64,000 nucleotides of DNA from the NCBI RefSeq assembly GCF_009866765.1, contig NZ_CP019431.1, forward strand, positions 5,724,001-5,788,000. Reading direction: 5' to 3'. Positions 28,393-36,831 of the stretch are shown piece after piece. This DNA comes from Pseudomonas sp. S35. GTDB lineage: Bacteria; Pseudomonadota; Gammaproteobacteria; Pseudomonadales; Pseudomonadaceae. The position numbers and the translations under genes are program-made. Each line of letters starts with the position of its first letter. Positions within the stretch are counted from its first letter, which is position 1. Under the pieces are notes generated by a model that saw only the letters and a program-made list of their open reading frames with translations, did no database searches and was not told the DNA's origin.

Positions 28393-30294
28393 TTATAAAC
28401 GTGCCTGGCGCACCGCACCGCTGCGGGACTTGGCCATCGCTGCCAGGCGCACCGCCACGTTGGCCGCGCCGTAGCCGGCGTAGCCGTTCTTGCGCTGGAT
28501 GATCTCGAAGAAGAACCGCCCCTCGAAGGGTTCGGTGTACACGTGAAACAGCTCACCGCCCTGGGCGTCACGGTCGTACAACACGTTGTAGTACGCCAGC
28601 TCGCTGAGGAACTCATCGTCAAAATCGAAGCGTGCGGCCAAGTCGTCGTAGTAGTTGAGCGGGATGTCCAACAGCGGCACGCCCGCCTCTTTCGCCCGGC
28701 GCACTTCGGCGAAAATATCCGCACAGTCGAAGGCAATATGGTGCACGCCCGAGCCGCGATAGCTCGACAGCGCGTGGGAAATCGCGGTGTTGCGGTTCTC
28801 GGAAATATTCAGCGGCAAGCGGATCGAGCTGCACCGGCTGCGCAGTGCGCGGCTTTTCACCAGCCCGTACGGGTCGGGCAGCACCACTTCGTCATCGGCT
28901 TCAAAGTCCAGCAGGCTCTTGTAGAACAGCACCCAACTGTCGAGGCTGTCGGCCGGCAGGGCCATCGCCATATGATCGATACGCAGCAAGCCGCCGCCGT
29001 CGGTCGAGGCGGTTTGCAGGTTGAAGTCGGTGTCGTACAGCCCGCCCTCGCTTTGGTCCACCAGGTAGATCAGGCTGCCGTCCGGCGCGCGCACGGCCGC
29101 CAGCTCCAGCTCATTGGGCCCGACCAGGCCGCGATAGGGTTGGCCCTTGTAGGCCACCGCCCGTTCCAGGGCCTTGGCGCTGTCCTTGACCCGGATCGCC
29201 GTGGCGCACAACGACGGCCCATGGGCTTCGAAAAAGTTATGGGCGAAGGAATAAGGCTCGCAGTTGAGGATCAGGTTGATATCGCCCTGACGCAGCAGGC
29301 TCACGCTCTTGGAGCGGTGCTGCCCGGCCTTGACGAAGCCCAGGCGTTCCAGCCAGTTCGTCAGCTTGGCGCCGAGGTTTTCATCCACGGCAAACTCGAG
29401 AAACTCGATGCCGTCGTACTCACTGGCCGCCGGGGTTTCGAAGAGGATCTCCACCGGTGTGGCGGGCGTTTCTTCGGCCAGGCGCTGACGGGTTTTTTCT
29501 TCCAGGTACAGCAGCGAGCGCAGGCCATCGGCGGCATTGGCCCGGGTCGGCGCGGCGCGGAAACCATCGTTGAAAATTTCCAGGGACAGTGGCCCGGTGT
29601 AGCCACTTTTGATGATCGGCGCCAGAAAGCCTGCCAGATCAAACTCGCCCTGGCCGGGGAAGCAGCGGAAATGCCGGCTCCACTCCAGCACATCCATGGC
29701 CAGGATCGGCGCGTCGGCCATCTGTACAAAAAAGATCTTGTCACCGGGGATCTGGGCGATGGCACTCGGGTCGCCCTTGAGCGATAGGGTGTGGAAGCTG
29801 TCGAGCAACACGCCCAGGCTTGGGTGATCGACCTGGCGCACCAGGTTCCACACCTGTTGCCAGGTGTTCACATGCTTGCCCCAGGCCAACGCTTCATAGC
29901 CGATGCGCAAACCACGGCGGCCCGCGTGTTCGGCCAGCAGGCTCAAGTCATCGAGCAGGATACGTTCATCACCGACGCAATCGGCCGAGGCATTGCTGCA
30001 CACCAGCACCAGGTCGGTGCCCAGCTCCTGCATCAGGTCAAACTTGCGTTCGGCCCGCTCCAGGTTGCGCGCCAGGCGGTCGCGGCGGCAGCCTTCAAAG
30101 TCGCGAAACGGCTGGAACAAGGTGATGGCAATGCCAAGGTCGGCGCACATCTGCCTAACTTCACGGGGGCTGCCGTCGTAATACAACAGGTCGTTCTCGA
30201 AGATCTCGACCCCGTCGAACCCGGCAGCGGCAATGGCTTCAAGTTTTTCCGGCAGGGTGCCGCTCAATGAAACGGTGGCAATGGAACGTTGCAT
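28393..30294 (-). CDS. quiC: 3-dehydroshikimate dehydratase fused to an HPPD-like domain (QuiC)
   Basis: 633 aa, twice the length of a single-domain dehydratase. Residues 1-275 are a TIM barrel of the AP-endonuclease 2 superfamily with metal ligands in GYEALAWG, GVLLDSFHTLS, FFVQMADA and SLEIFNDGF. Residues 285-620 are two vicinal-oxygen-chelate modules like 4-hydroxyphenylpyruvate dioxygenase, with ligands in RIDHMAMAL, GVHHIAFDC and FFFEIIQRK. The first domain converts 3-dehydroshikimate to protocatechuate; the second domain's role is not settled. Upstream lie a PcaR-type box, the shared TAACC motif and an AACAACAA CA motif. Confidence 0.94.
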   Translation of the reverse strand: MQRSIATVSLSGTLPEKLEAIAAAGFDGVEIFENDLLYYDGSPREVRQMCADLGIAITLFQPFRDFEGCRRDRLARNLERAERKFDLMQELGTDLVLVCSNASADCVGDERILLDDLSLLAEHAGRRGLRIGYEALAWGKHVNTWQQVWNLVRQVDHPSLGVLLDSFHTLSLKGDPSAIAQIPGDKIFFVQMADAPILAMDVLEWSRHFRCFPGQGEFDLAGFLAPIIKSGYTGPLSLEIFNDGFRAAPTRANAADGLRSLLYLEEKTRQRLAEETPATPVEILFETPAASEYDGIEFLEFAVDENLGAKLTNWLERLGFVKAGQHRSKSVSLLRQGDINLILNCEPYSFAHNFFEAHGPSLCATAIRVKDSAKALERAVAYKGQPYRGLVGPNELELAAVRAPDGSLIYLVDQSEGGLYDTDFNLQTASTDGGGLLRIDHMAMALPADSLDSWVLFYKSLLDFEADDEVVLPDPYGLVKSRALRSRCSSIRLPLNISENRNTAISHALSSYRGSGVHHIAFDCADIFAEVRRAKEAGVPLLDIPLNYYDDLAARFDFDDEFLSELAYYNVLYDRDAQGGELFHVYTEPFEGRFFFEIIQRKNGYAGYGAANVAVRLAAMAKSRSGAVRQARL

Positions 30295-30310
30295 GGACGA
30301 CTCCCGGCAA

Positions 30311-30318
30311 TTGTTGTT
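30311..30318 (-). promoter_or_regulatory. Hfq/Crc CA motif in the quiC leader
   Basis: AACAACAA on the minus strand, 17-24 bases before the quiC start and just upstream of its GGGAG ribosome site, where Hfq with Crc represses translation of catabolic genes in Pseudomonas. Confidence 0.6.
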
Positions 30319-30356
30319 TGTGGCAAATTATTCGCCCCCAGCCTACACGCAGCAAT

Positions 30357-30376
30357 TAAAATGTACGAACCGGTTA
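30357..30376 (-). promoter_or_regulatory. TAACC-N5-GTACATTTTA motif upstream of quiC
   Basis: TAACC-GGTTC-GTACATTTTA toward quiC, also containing the near-palindrome ACTAACCGGTTCGT (30365-30378). It repeats the motif at 25432-25451 before aroQ. Confidence 0.6.
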
Positions 30377-30383
30377 GTTTTTG

Positions 30384-30398
30384 GTGCGATTATCGAAC
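30384..30398 (-). promoter_or_regulatory. PcaR box in the quiC/MFS divergent promoter
   Basis: GTTCGATAATCGCAC on the minus strand. As I recall the published P. putida PcaR binding site it is this exact 15-mer. It sits 90 bp from quiC and 120 bp from the divergent MFS gene. Confidence 0.8.
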
Positions 30399-30517
30399 AC
30401 TAAGCCTCTTTGGCGAATTGACGATTTTTTAGCCACTGCGCACCATCGATCCCGCAACCAACGTTTAGAAAAGACCCAGAACACACCATAAAAATTTCAA
30501 AAAACGGGTACAACCAC

Positions 30518-31852
30518 ATGCCTTCGCAAAATTCCGCCCTGGCCTCGCGCCCCGGCACCCCGCACGCCGGCATCGGCGACAAGATCCGCGGCGCCATGGC
30601 CGTCGGTAAAACTCGCTGGGGCATGTTGGCCCTGGTGTTCTTCGCCACCACCCTCAACTACATCGACCGCGCCGCCTTGGGCGTGATGCAACCGATCCTG
30701 GCCAAAGAGATGAGCTGGACGGCGATGGACTACGCCAACATCAACTTCTGGTTCCAGGTGGGCTACGCGATTGGCTTTGTGCTGCAAGGCCGCTTGATCG
30801 ACAAGGTCGGCGTGAAACGCGTGTTCTTCTGCGCGGTGCTGCTGTGGAGCCTGGCGACCGGCGCCCACGGCCTGGCCACTTCGGCCGTCGGCTTTATGGT
30901 GTGTCGTTTCATCCTCGGGCTGACCGAGGCCGCCAACTACCCGGCCTGCGTCAAGACCACTCGCCTGTGGTTCCCCGCCGGGGAGCGCGCGGTGGCTACC
31001 GGGATCTTCAACGCCGGTACCAACGTCGGCGCGATGATGACGCCGATGCTGCTGCCGTTGATCCTGCATGTGTGGGGCTGGCAAGCCGCGTTCCTGTGCA
31101 TGGCCTCGCTGGGCGCGATCTGGTTGGTGTTCTGGGGGTTGAAGTACTACAACCCGGAAGATCATCCGAGCGTTAAACAATCGGAACTGGACTACGTGCA
31201 ACGGGAAGTCGAGCCGGAACAGCCGGGCGTACCGTTCAGCCGCATCCTGCGCATGCGTGGCACCTGGGCTTTTGCGATTGCCTACGCGCTGACCGCGCCG
31301 GTGTTCTGGTTCTACCTGTATTGGCTGCCGCCGTTTTTGAACCAGCAATACAACCTGGGCATCAACGTGACCCAGATGGGCATCCCGCTGATCATCATCT
31401 ACCTGACCGCCGACTTCGGCAGCGTGGGCGGTGGCATCCTGTCGTCGTTCCTGATCGGTCGCGGGATGAACTCGATCAAGGCGCGGCTGCTGTCGATGCT
31501 GCTGTTTGCCTGCTGCATCGTCGGCGTGATCATGGCGGCCGGTTCCAGCCAACTGTGGGTCGCGGTGTTTGCCATCTCCCTGGCCATCGGCGCGCACCAG
31601 GCCTGGACTGCCAACATCTGGAGCCTGGTGATGGACTACACGCCCAAGCACATGATGAGCACCGTGTTTGGCTTCGGCGGCATGTGCGCGGCCATCGGCG
31701 GCATGTTCATGACCCAGATCGTCGGCCACATCCTCACCGTGACCAACAACAACTACACCGTGTTGTTCACCCTGATCCCGGCGATGTATTTCATTGCGCT
31801 GACCTGGATGTACTTCATGGCGCCGCGCAAGATTCCGACCGTAGACGTCTGA
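30518..31852 (+). CDS. MFS transporter, anion:cation symporter family, likely quinate/shikimate uptake
   Basis: 444 aa, 12 membrane helices. Start region KTRWGMLALVFFATTLNYIDRAALGVMQPIL, the loop GRLIDKVGVKRVFF and the ACS-family signature GLTEAANYPACVKTTRLWFPAGERAVATGIFNAGTNVGAMM are clear. This family imports organic anions such as hexuronates and phthalates. Being divergent from quiC over a shared PcaR box makes quinate, shikimate or dehydroshikimate the likely substrate (inference). Confidence 0.9.
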   Translation: MPSQNSALASRPGTPHAGIGDKIRGAMAVGKTRWGMLALVFFATTLNYIDRAALGVMQPILAKEMSWTAMDYANINFWFQVGYAIGFVLQGRLIDKVGVKRVFFCAVLLWSLATGAHGLATSAVGFMVCRFILGLTEAANYPACVKTTRLWFPAGERAVATGIFNAGTNVGAMMTPMLLPLILHVWGWQAAFLCMASLGAIWLVFWGLKYYNPEDHPSVKQSELDYVQREVEPEQPGVPFSRILRMRGTWAFAIAYALTAPVFWFYLYWLPPFLNQQYNLGINVTQMGIPLIIIYLTADFGSVGGGILSSFLIGRGMNSIKARLLSMLLFACCIVGVIMAAGSSQLWVAVFAISLAIGAHQAWTANIWSLVMDYTPKHMMSTVFGFGGMCAAIGGMFMTQIVGHILTVTNNNYTVLFTLIPAMYFIALTWMYFMAPRKIPTVDV

Positions 31853-31865
31853 GCCATCCCCTGAG

Positions 31866-32744
31866 CTATCGACGCCGCTGCTGCCAGGCAGCGGCCAACC
31901 CGCTCATGCAGATCACCCCGATACCGACCACCGTGGTCATGTCGGGGGTATGGCTGAACACCAGCCAACCCAACAACCCCGCAAACACGATCTGGCAATA
32001 GCCGAACGGCGCCAGCAAGGCCGGCGCCGCAAAGCGGAACGCCTGGGTCAGCATCAAGTGCGCGGTCATCCCGCATGTGCCCAGCGCCAGCATCATCACC
32101 CCATGCCACAGCGTAGGGATCTGCCAGAAGAACGGCACCAGCGCGCTCATCACCAAGGTATTGCACAGCCCGGCGAAGAAGTTGCTGGTGGTCGGCGTGT
32201 CGTACTGGCTGAGGATGCGAGTGAGCAACTGGTAGAAACAGAAGAACAGCGCCGAACACAACGGCAACAACACTGCCGGGGTGAAGAGTTCACCGCCGGG
32301 ATGGATGATCACCAGCACGCCGACAAAGCCACAGATCACTGCCAGCCATTGGCCACGCGTGACGTGTTCACCCAGCAGCGGCACCGACAGCGCCGTCACC
32401 AGGATCGGCGCGAGGAAGTTCACCGCTGTGGCTTCCGCCAACGGGATGTAATGCAGGGCCGAGGTAAAAAACAGGCTGGTACCCAACAGGCACAACGCCC
32501 GCACCACCTGCATGCCGGGCCGCTTGCTGCGCAGCACGCGCAGGCCCGATTGCGGCAGGAAGATGCCGGCCATCAGCAACGTATGCACCAGGTAGCGCGC
32601 CCACACCACCATCACAATCGGGTAGAAACCGGCCAGGTATTTGGACAACGCGTCGTGGCTGGAAAACAGGAACGTCGCCACCACAATCAGCACAATGCCT
32701 TTGAAGGGATGGTTGACGCCGGACAGCGGGGTACTGACAGTCAT
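31866..32744 (-). CDS. EamA-family (DMT) transporter
   Basis: 292 aa from the ATG at 32744 (AAGAGAAT upstream); an earlier in-frame ATG at 32792 is possible. Ten predicted membrane helices in two EamA repeats: FLFSSHDALSKYLAGFYPIVMVVWARYLVH in the first and FYQLLTRILSQYDTPTTSNFFAGL in the second. Substrate not evident. It converges on the qui MFS gene with 13 bases between stops. Confidence 0.88.
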   Translation of the reverse strand: MTVSTPLSGVNHPFKGIVLIVVATFLFSSHDALSKYLAGFYPIVMVVWARYLVHTLLMAGIFLPQSGLRVLRSKRPGMQVVRALCLLGTSLFFTSALHYIPLAEATAVNFLAPILVTALSVPLLGEHVTRGQWLAVICGFVGVLVIIHPGGELFTPAVLLPLCSALFFCFYQLLTRILSQYDTPTTSNFFAGLCNTLVMSALVPFFWQIPTLWHGVMMLALGTCGMTAHLMLTQAFRFAAPALLAPFGYCQIVFAGLLGWLVFSHTPDMTTVVGIGVICMSGLAAAWQQRRR

Positions 32745-32935
32745 GGAATTCTCTTGCGTGGCGGGCGGAACGCTGAACGCGGTGGCGCTCAACCCGGTAA
32801 TCTAGCAGCCGGGCCGCAGTCTGCCCCAAGAGCATAACCAAACACCGGGCGAACAGCGCACTAAATCACGGGAATCGAGTCCAACCCTGCACGTTCGCCA
32901 CCGCGCTGCACACTTTTTAACCAAGGCCTGCTGCT

Positions 32936-33349
32936 ATGAAAAAAATCCTCTTTATTCTATCTGCCCTCACCCTGCTCACCGCCTGCAACCAGGAAGCCAA
33001 GGACGCGCCCAAACCCGCGCCGGCCTCCGTGCAGGCGACCCTGGTGCCAGAGACGCCGCCCACCGATAAATGGGTCGGCAAATGGATCGGCGTCGAAGGC
33101 CTGAACCTGACCCTCGCCAAGGACGACGCCATCGGCCGTGGCCACTATGTCATTACCATGCAATACGGCCTCGACGCTGAAGATTCCGGCAGCTTCAAGG
33201 GCGCCGCCTTTGAAGACGGCATCGCCTTCACCCGCCCGGACGGCCCGCAATTGCTGCGCGCCGGCGACGGCGAAGCCACTGGGTTGAAATGGCTGGCGGA
33301 TAAAAAAGACTGCCTGATCGTGAATACCGGCGAAGGGTACTGCCGCTAA
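32936..33349 (+). CDS. Small lipoprotein
   Basis: 137 aa. Lipoprotein signal MKKILFILSALTLLTAC with the lipobox cysteine at residue 17, followed by a Pro/Ala linker (DAPKPAPASVQ) and a domain of about 90 residues starting WVGKWIGVEGLNLTL and ending in CLIVNTGEGYC. The two late cysteines could pair. N at +2 suggests outer membrane sorting. No known role. Confidence 0.85.
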   Translation: MKKILFILSALTLLTACNQEAKDAPKPAPASVQATLVPETPPTDKWVGKWIGVEGLNLTLAKDDAIGRGHYVITMQYGLDAEDSGSFKGAAFEDGIAFTRPDGPQLLRAGDGEATGLKWLADKKDCLIVNTGEGYCR

Positions 33350-33406
33350 TACCGGCCATACTCAACCCACATCTTTGTAGGACCGTTCATCAAGAGGATT
33401 GCCCCC

Positions 33407-34294
33407 ATGCTATGGAAAAAAGGCCGACGCAGCGACAACGTGGTGGATGCCCGCGATGACAGTGGCGGCGGCGGTGGCGGCATGCGCTTTGGCGGTGGCA
33501 AGGGTTTGAGCCTGACGGCGATTGTGCTGATCGTCGGCATTGGCTGGCTGACTGGCCAGGACCCGCTGCAGATCCTCGGCCAATTGACCGGCCAGATGGA
33601 ACAGGCGCCTTCCGTCAGCACGCAATCGCGCCAGGCGCCGCCGGCCAATGATGAACAGGCCGATTTCGTCCGCGCCGTGCTCGGCGATACCGAAGACACC
33701 TGGGGCCAGGTGTTCCAGGAAAACGGCCTGGCCTACAAGAACCCGAAACTGATCCTGTTCCGTGGCCGGGTCAATTCCGCCTGTGGCGGCGCCACCTCCG
33801 CCAGCGGTCCGTTCTATTGCCCGGCTGACCAGCAGGTGTACCTGGACCTGGATTTCTTCCGGGAAATGTCCCAACGCTTCCAGGCCGCCGGCGATTTTGC
33901 CCAGGCCTACGTGATCGCCCATGAAGTCGGGCACCACGTGCAGACGCTGCTCGGCATTTCCTCGAAGATCCAGGCCGCCCGCCAGCAAGGCCGGCAGATG
34001 CAAGGCGATGGCGGCCTGCTGGTACGCCAGGAGTTGCAAGCCGACTGTTTTGCCGGGGTATGGGCCAACCGTGCGCAAAAACGCCTGAACTGGCTGGAAC
34101 CCGGCGACATCGAAGAAGCCCTGAACGCCGCCAACGCGATTGGCGATGACCGCTTGCAACAACAGGGTCAAGGGCGCGTGGTACCGGACTCGTTTACCCA
34201 CGGCACCTCGGCGCAGCGGGTTCGCTGGTTCAAGACCGGTTTCGCCCAAGGCCAGATCACGCAATGCGACACCTTCACGGCCAAGAGTCTTTAA
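33407..34294 (+). CDS. ypfJ: Neutral zinc metallopeptidase, YpfJ family
   Basis: 295 aa. It has the family's Gly-rich N-terminus after MLWKKGRRSDNV, one membrane helix (LSLTAIVLIVGIGWLTG) and a catalytic domain with the zinc motif VIAHEVGHHVQ (about 168-178) and downstream ELQADCFAGVWAN. Inner-membrane anchored with the catalytic part outside; physiological substrate unknown. The next gene begins directly after its stop. Confidence 0.92.
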   Translation: MLWKKGRRSDNVVDARDDSGGGGGGMRFGGGKGLSLTAIVLIVGIGWLTGQDPLQILGQLTGQMEQAPSVSTQSRQAPPANDEQADFVRAVLGDTEDTWGQVFQENGLAYKNPKLILFRGRVNSACGGATSASGPFYCPADQQVYLDLDFFREMSQRFQAAGDFAQAYVIAHEVGHHVQTLLGISSKIQAARQQGRQMQGDGGLLVRQELQADCFAGVWANRAQKRLNWLEPGDIEEALNAANAIGDDRLQQQGQGRVVPDSFTHGTSAQRVRWFKTGFAQGQITQCDTFTAKSL

Positions 34295-35269
34295 ATGAAT
34301 AAACGATTGGGTTTGCTGCTGGGTCTAGTCGTGTCGTGTTCCACCCTGGCAGCGGAACACGGCGTCAAAATCGTCAGCCCCGATCGTTTCCACCTGGAGG
34401 CCGGCGACCTCAGCCTCGGTGTGAGCCAGGACTGGCGCCAGCCGCTGCCCAACGTCACCCGTGCCTTGATCATCGTGCATGGCCGCCTGCGCAATGCGCA
34501 GACCTACCTGCACAGTGGTATCGACGCCGCCGAGCACGCAGGCGCTGGCGCGAATACCCTGGTCATCGCGCCACAGTTTCTGAATGCGTCCGACATCAAG
34601 CGCAACCACTTGGACGGCCAGGTACTGCGCTGGAACGGCAACGACTGGATGGCCGGCGAGCCTTCCACCGGCCCCGGTCAGGTCAGTTCCTACAGCGCCC
34701 TTGACCAGATCATCAAGCACTTGGGTAACCGCACACTGTTTCCGGCCTTGAAGGAAATCGTCGTCGCCGGCCATTCCGGCGGTGGCCAAGTGGTGCAACG
34801 CTTCGCCCTCATCGGCCATGACCACCCCACCCTGCAAAACGAAGGCATCCGCCTGCGCTATGTGGTGGCCAATCCTTCGTCGTACGCGTACTTCGGCCCG
34901 CAACGCCCGGTGCCGTTCGACGCCGCCCGCTGCCCCGGCTTCAACGACTGGAAATACGGCCTGCAACACCTGCCGGCCTACGCCAAGGGCCGGAGCGCCG
35001 CGCAGTTGGAACAGGCTTACGTGTCACGGGACATCACCTACCTGCTGGGCCAGCAAGACACTGACCCGAACCATCCTGCGTTGGATAAAAGCTGTGAGGC
35101 CGAGGCACAGGGCGCTTATCGGCTGATGCGGGGGCATAACTATTTTGACGACCTCAAGCATCGGCATCCGCAGTTGCGCCAGACGCTGGTTGAGGTGCCA
35201 GGGGTGGGGCATAACGGGGATGAGATGTTTACTTCGCCCGAAGGGCAGAAGGTGCTGTTCACTCAGTAA
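34295..35269 (+). CDS. Secreted alpha/beta hydrolase
   Basis: 324 aa with a signal peptide (MNKRLGLLLGLVVSCSTLAA). The nucleophile elbow is GHSGGG (about 166-171), preceded by ALIIVHGRL (oxyanion region); a late GVGHNGDEMF supplies the histidine. The ATG directly follows the ypfJ stop, so the two are co-transcribed. The TolB/poly-hydroxybutyrate depolymerase-like pattern suggests an esterase, but the substrate is not evident. Confidence 0.82.
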   Translation: MNKRLGLLLGLVVSCSTLAAEHGVKIVSPDRFHLEAGDLSLGVSQDWRQPLPNVTRALIIVHGRLRNAQTYLHSGIDAAEHAGAGANTLVIAPQFLNASDIKRNHLDGQVLRWNGNDWMAGEPSTGPGQVSSYSALDQIIKHLGNRTLFPALKEIVVAGHSGGGQVVQRFALIGHDHPTLQNEGIRLRYVVANPSSYAYFGPQRPVPFDAARCPGFNDWKYGLQHLPAYAKGRSAAQLEQAYVSRDITYLLGQQDTDPNHPALDKSCEAEAQGAYRLMRGHNYFDDLKHRHPQLRQTLVEVPGVGHNGDEMFTSPEGQKVLFTQ

Positions 35270-35291
35270 TACCTGAAGAAACAGTCTCAAC

Positions 35292-35320
35292 GTGTGGGAG
35301 GGGGCAAGCCCCCTCCCACA
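35292..35320. repeat. Compact REP palindrome, probable terminator of the hydrolase gene
   Basis: TGTGGGAGGGGG, loop CAAG, CCCCCTCCCACA: a 12-bp perfect stem followed by TTTGATCT, 23 bases after the stop. It lies between convergent genes. Confidence 0.85.
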
Positions 35321-35340
35321 TTTGATCTCTATTGCTTGGG

Positions 35341-35928
35341 TTAAATCATCCGGCGCAATGCAGCGCAATCTTCAGCATGCCAATCCGCCAGCTCCGGCCA
35401 CGGATTCTCCGGCAGGTTGACCAACACCGTCCCGGCCCCCGCCGCACGGCCGCAGTCCAGGTCGAAGCGATAATCGCCGACCATCACCATCGCGCTCGGC
35501 GACACATCCCAGGCCTCCGCCAGTTTCAGCAGGCCGCCTGGATCAGGTTTAGGCGGCGCGTCGTCACGGCCCAGCACATCCTCGATGGCAAAGCAGTCCG
35601 CCAGACCGATCGCCTCCAGGGTGATATGCGCCAACTCACGCGCATTACGGGTCAGGATACCCAGGCGGTAACCGCGCCCTGCCAGCTCACGAACCAGCTC
35701 TACCGCACCGTCAGCCGCGACAGAACCCAGCGCCAGCTCGCGCTCGTGCTCCAGCAACCAGGCATGTTTGGCCGCCGCACTGTCCGCCGGCAATGCCGCC
35801 AGGTGCGTGAGGATGTCGTCCTCAGCCGGGATCTCCAGCGCCACGCGAATGGCCGCGAAGTCATGCACGGCCACCGTGAGGGTGCCGTCCATGTCGAACA
35901 CCCAGTGTTTAAAGTCCCTCAGGCTCAT
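35341..35928 (-). CDS. HAD-superfamily hydrolase (phosphoglycolate phosphatase-like)
   Basis: 195 aa from the ATG at 35928, which overlaps the tesB stop by four bases. HAD motif I is VFDMDGTLT (about 9-17), motif II is LGILTRNAR and motif III/IV is KPDPGGLLKLAEAW ... MVMVGDYRFDLDCGRAAG. A helical cap lies between I and II. Substrate unclear; phosphoglycolate or another small sugar phosphate is usual for this shape. Coupled to tesB. Confidence 0.9.
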   Translation of the reverse strand: MSLRDFKHWVFDMDGTLTVAVHDFAAIRVALEIPAEDDILTHLAALPADSAAAKHAWLLEHERELALGSVAADGAVELVRELAGRGYRLGILTRNARELAHITLEAIGLADCFAIEDVLGRDDAPPKPDPGGLLKLAEAWDVSPSAMVMVGDYRFDLDCGRAAGAGTVLVNLPENPWPELADWHAEDCAALRRMI

Positions 35929-36794
35929 GCCCAATCCTTGCGATGGCGAATCAAGCCTTCCTGGGTCACAGAGGCCACGAGCTGCCCGGCGCGGTTGTAC
36001 ACGCTGCCACGGGAGAACCCACGGGAATTGCCGGCCCACGGGCTGTCCATAGCGTAGAGCAACCAGTCATCGGCACGCAGGTCGGCGTGGAACCACAGCG
36101 CGTGGTCGAGGCTGGCGACCTGCATGTCTTTGTGCCACACGGTCTTGCCGTGGGGCAGCAACGAGGTGGTCAGCAGGCCGAAATCCGAGGCGTAGGCCAG
36201 CAGGTATTTATGCAGCGCCGGCGTGTCGGCCAACGCACCGTCGGCGCGAAACCACACGTACTTGACCGGGTCGGACGGCTGCGGGTTGAACGGGTCTTTT
36301 TCGGTCACCGGGCGCACTTCGATCGGCTTGGGGCACAGCAGCTTGTCACGCATGTGTTCGGGGATCAGGTGCGCGCGCTGCTGGGTCAGCTCCAGCTCCG
36401 ACGGCAGGTTTTCCGGGCCGACCACCACGGGCATGGTGGTCTGGTGCTCGAAGCCTTCTTCGTCGTACTGGAACGAGGTGGTGCAGGTAAAAATCGGCTG
36501 GCCCTTCTGGATCGCGGTCACGCGGCGCGTGCTGAAACTGCCGCCATCACGCACACGGTCGACCGAGTACACCACTGGCAATGCGGCATCGCCGGGGCGC
36601 AGGAAATAACCGTGCAGGGAATGCACGTGGCGCGCTTCGTCAACGGTCTGGCTGGCTGCCGACAGTGACTGGCCGAGCACTTGGCCGCCGAACAGTTGAC
36701 GAAAACCCAGGTCCTGGCTGCGGCCACGAAAGAGGTTTTCCTCGATCGGCTCCAGGGTCAGCAGGTCCACCAGATCTTCCAAAACTTGGCTCAT
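35925..36794 (-). CDS. tesB: Acyl-CoA thioesterase II
   Basis: 289 aa from the ATG at 36794 with GGAGTT upstream. Double hot-dog fold with FGGQVLGQSLSAASQTV (about 36-52), HSLHGYFLRPGD and the C-terminal SLDHALWFHADLRADDWLLYAMDSPWAGN. Catalytic Asp (DHALWFH), Thr and Gln positions look intact. It hydrolyses medium- and long-chain acyl-CoA. Followed by the HAD gene in one operon. Confidence 0.95.
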   Translation of the reverse strand: MSQVLEDLVDLLTLEPIEENLFRGRSQDLGFRQLFGGQVLGQSLSAASQTVDEARHVHSLHGYFLRPGDAALPVVYSVDRVRDGGSFSTRRVTAIQKGQPIFTCTTSFQYDEEGFEHQTTMPVVVGPENLPSELELTQQRAHLIPEHMRDKLLCPKPIEVRPVTEKDPFNPQPSDPVKYVWFRADGALADTPALHKYLLAYASDFGLLTTSLLPHGKTVWHKDMQVASLDHALWFHADLRADDWLLYAMDSPWAGNSRGFSRGSVYNRAGQLVASVTQEGLIRHRKDWA

Positions 36795-36831
36795 AGAGCA
36801 ACTCCTACAATCTATGGGGCATTCCGGGCTG

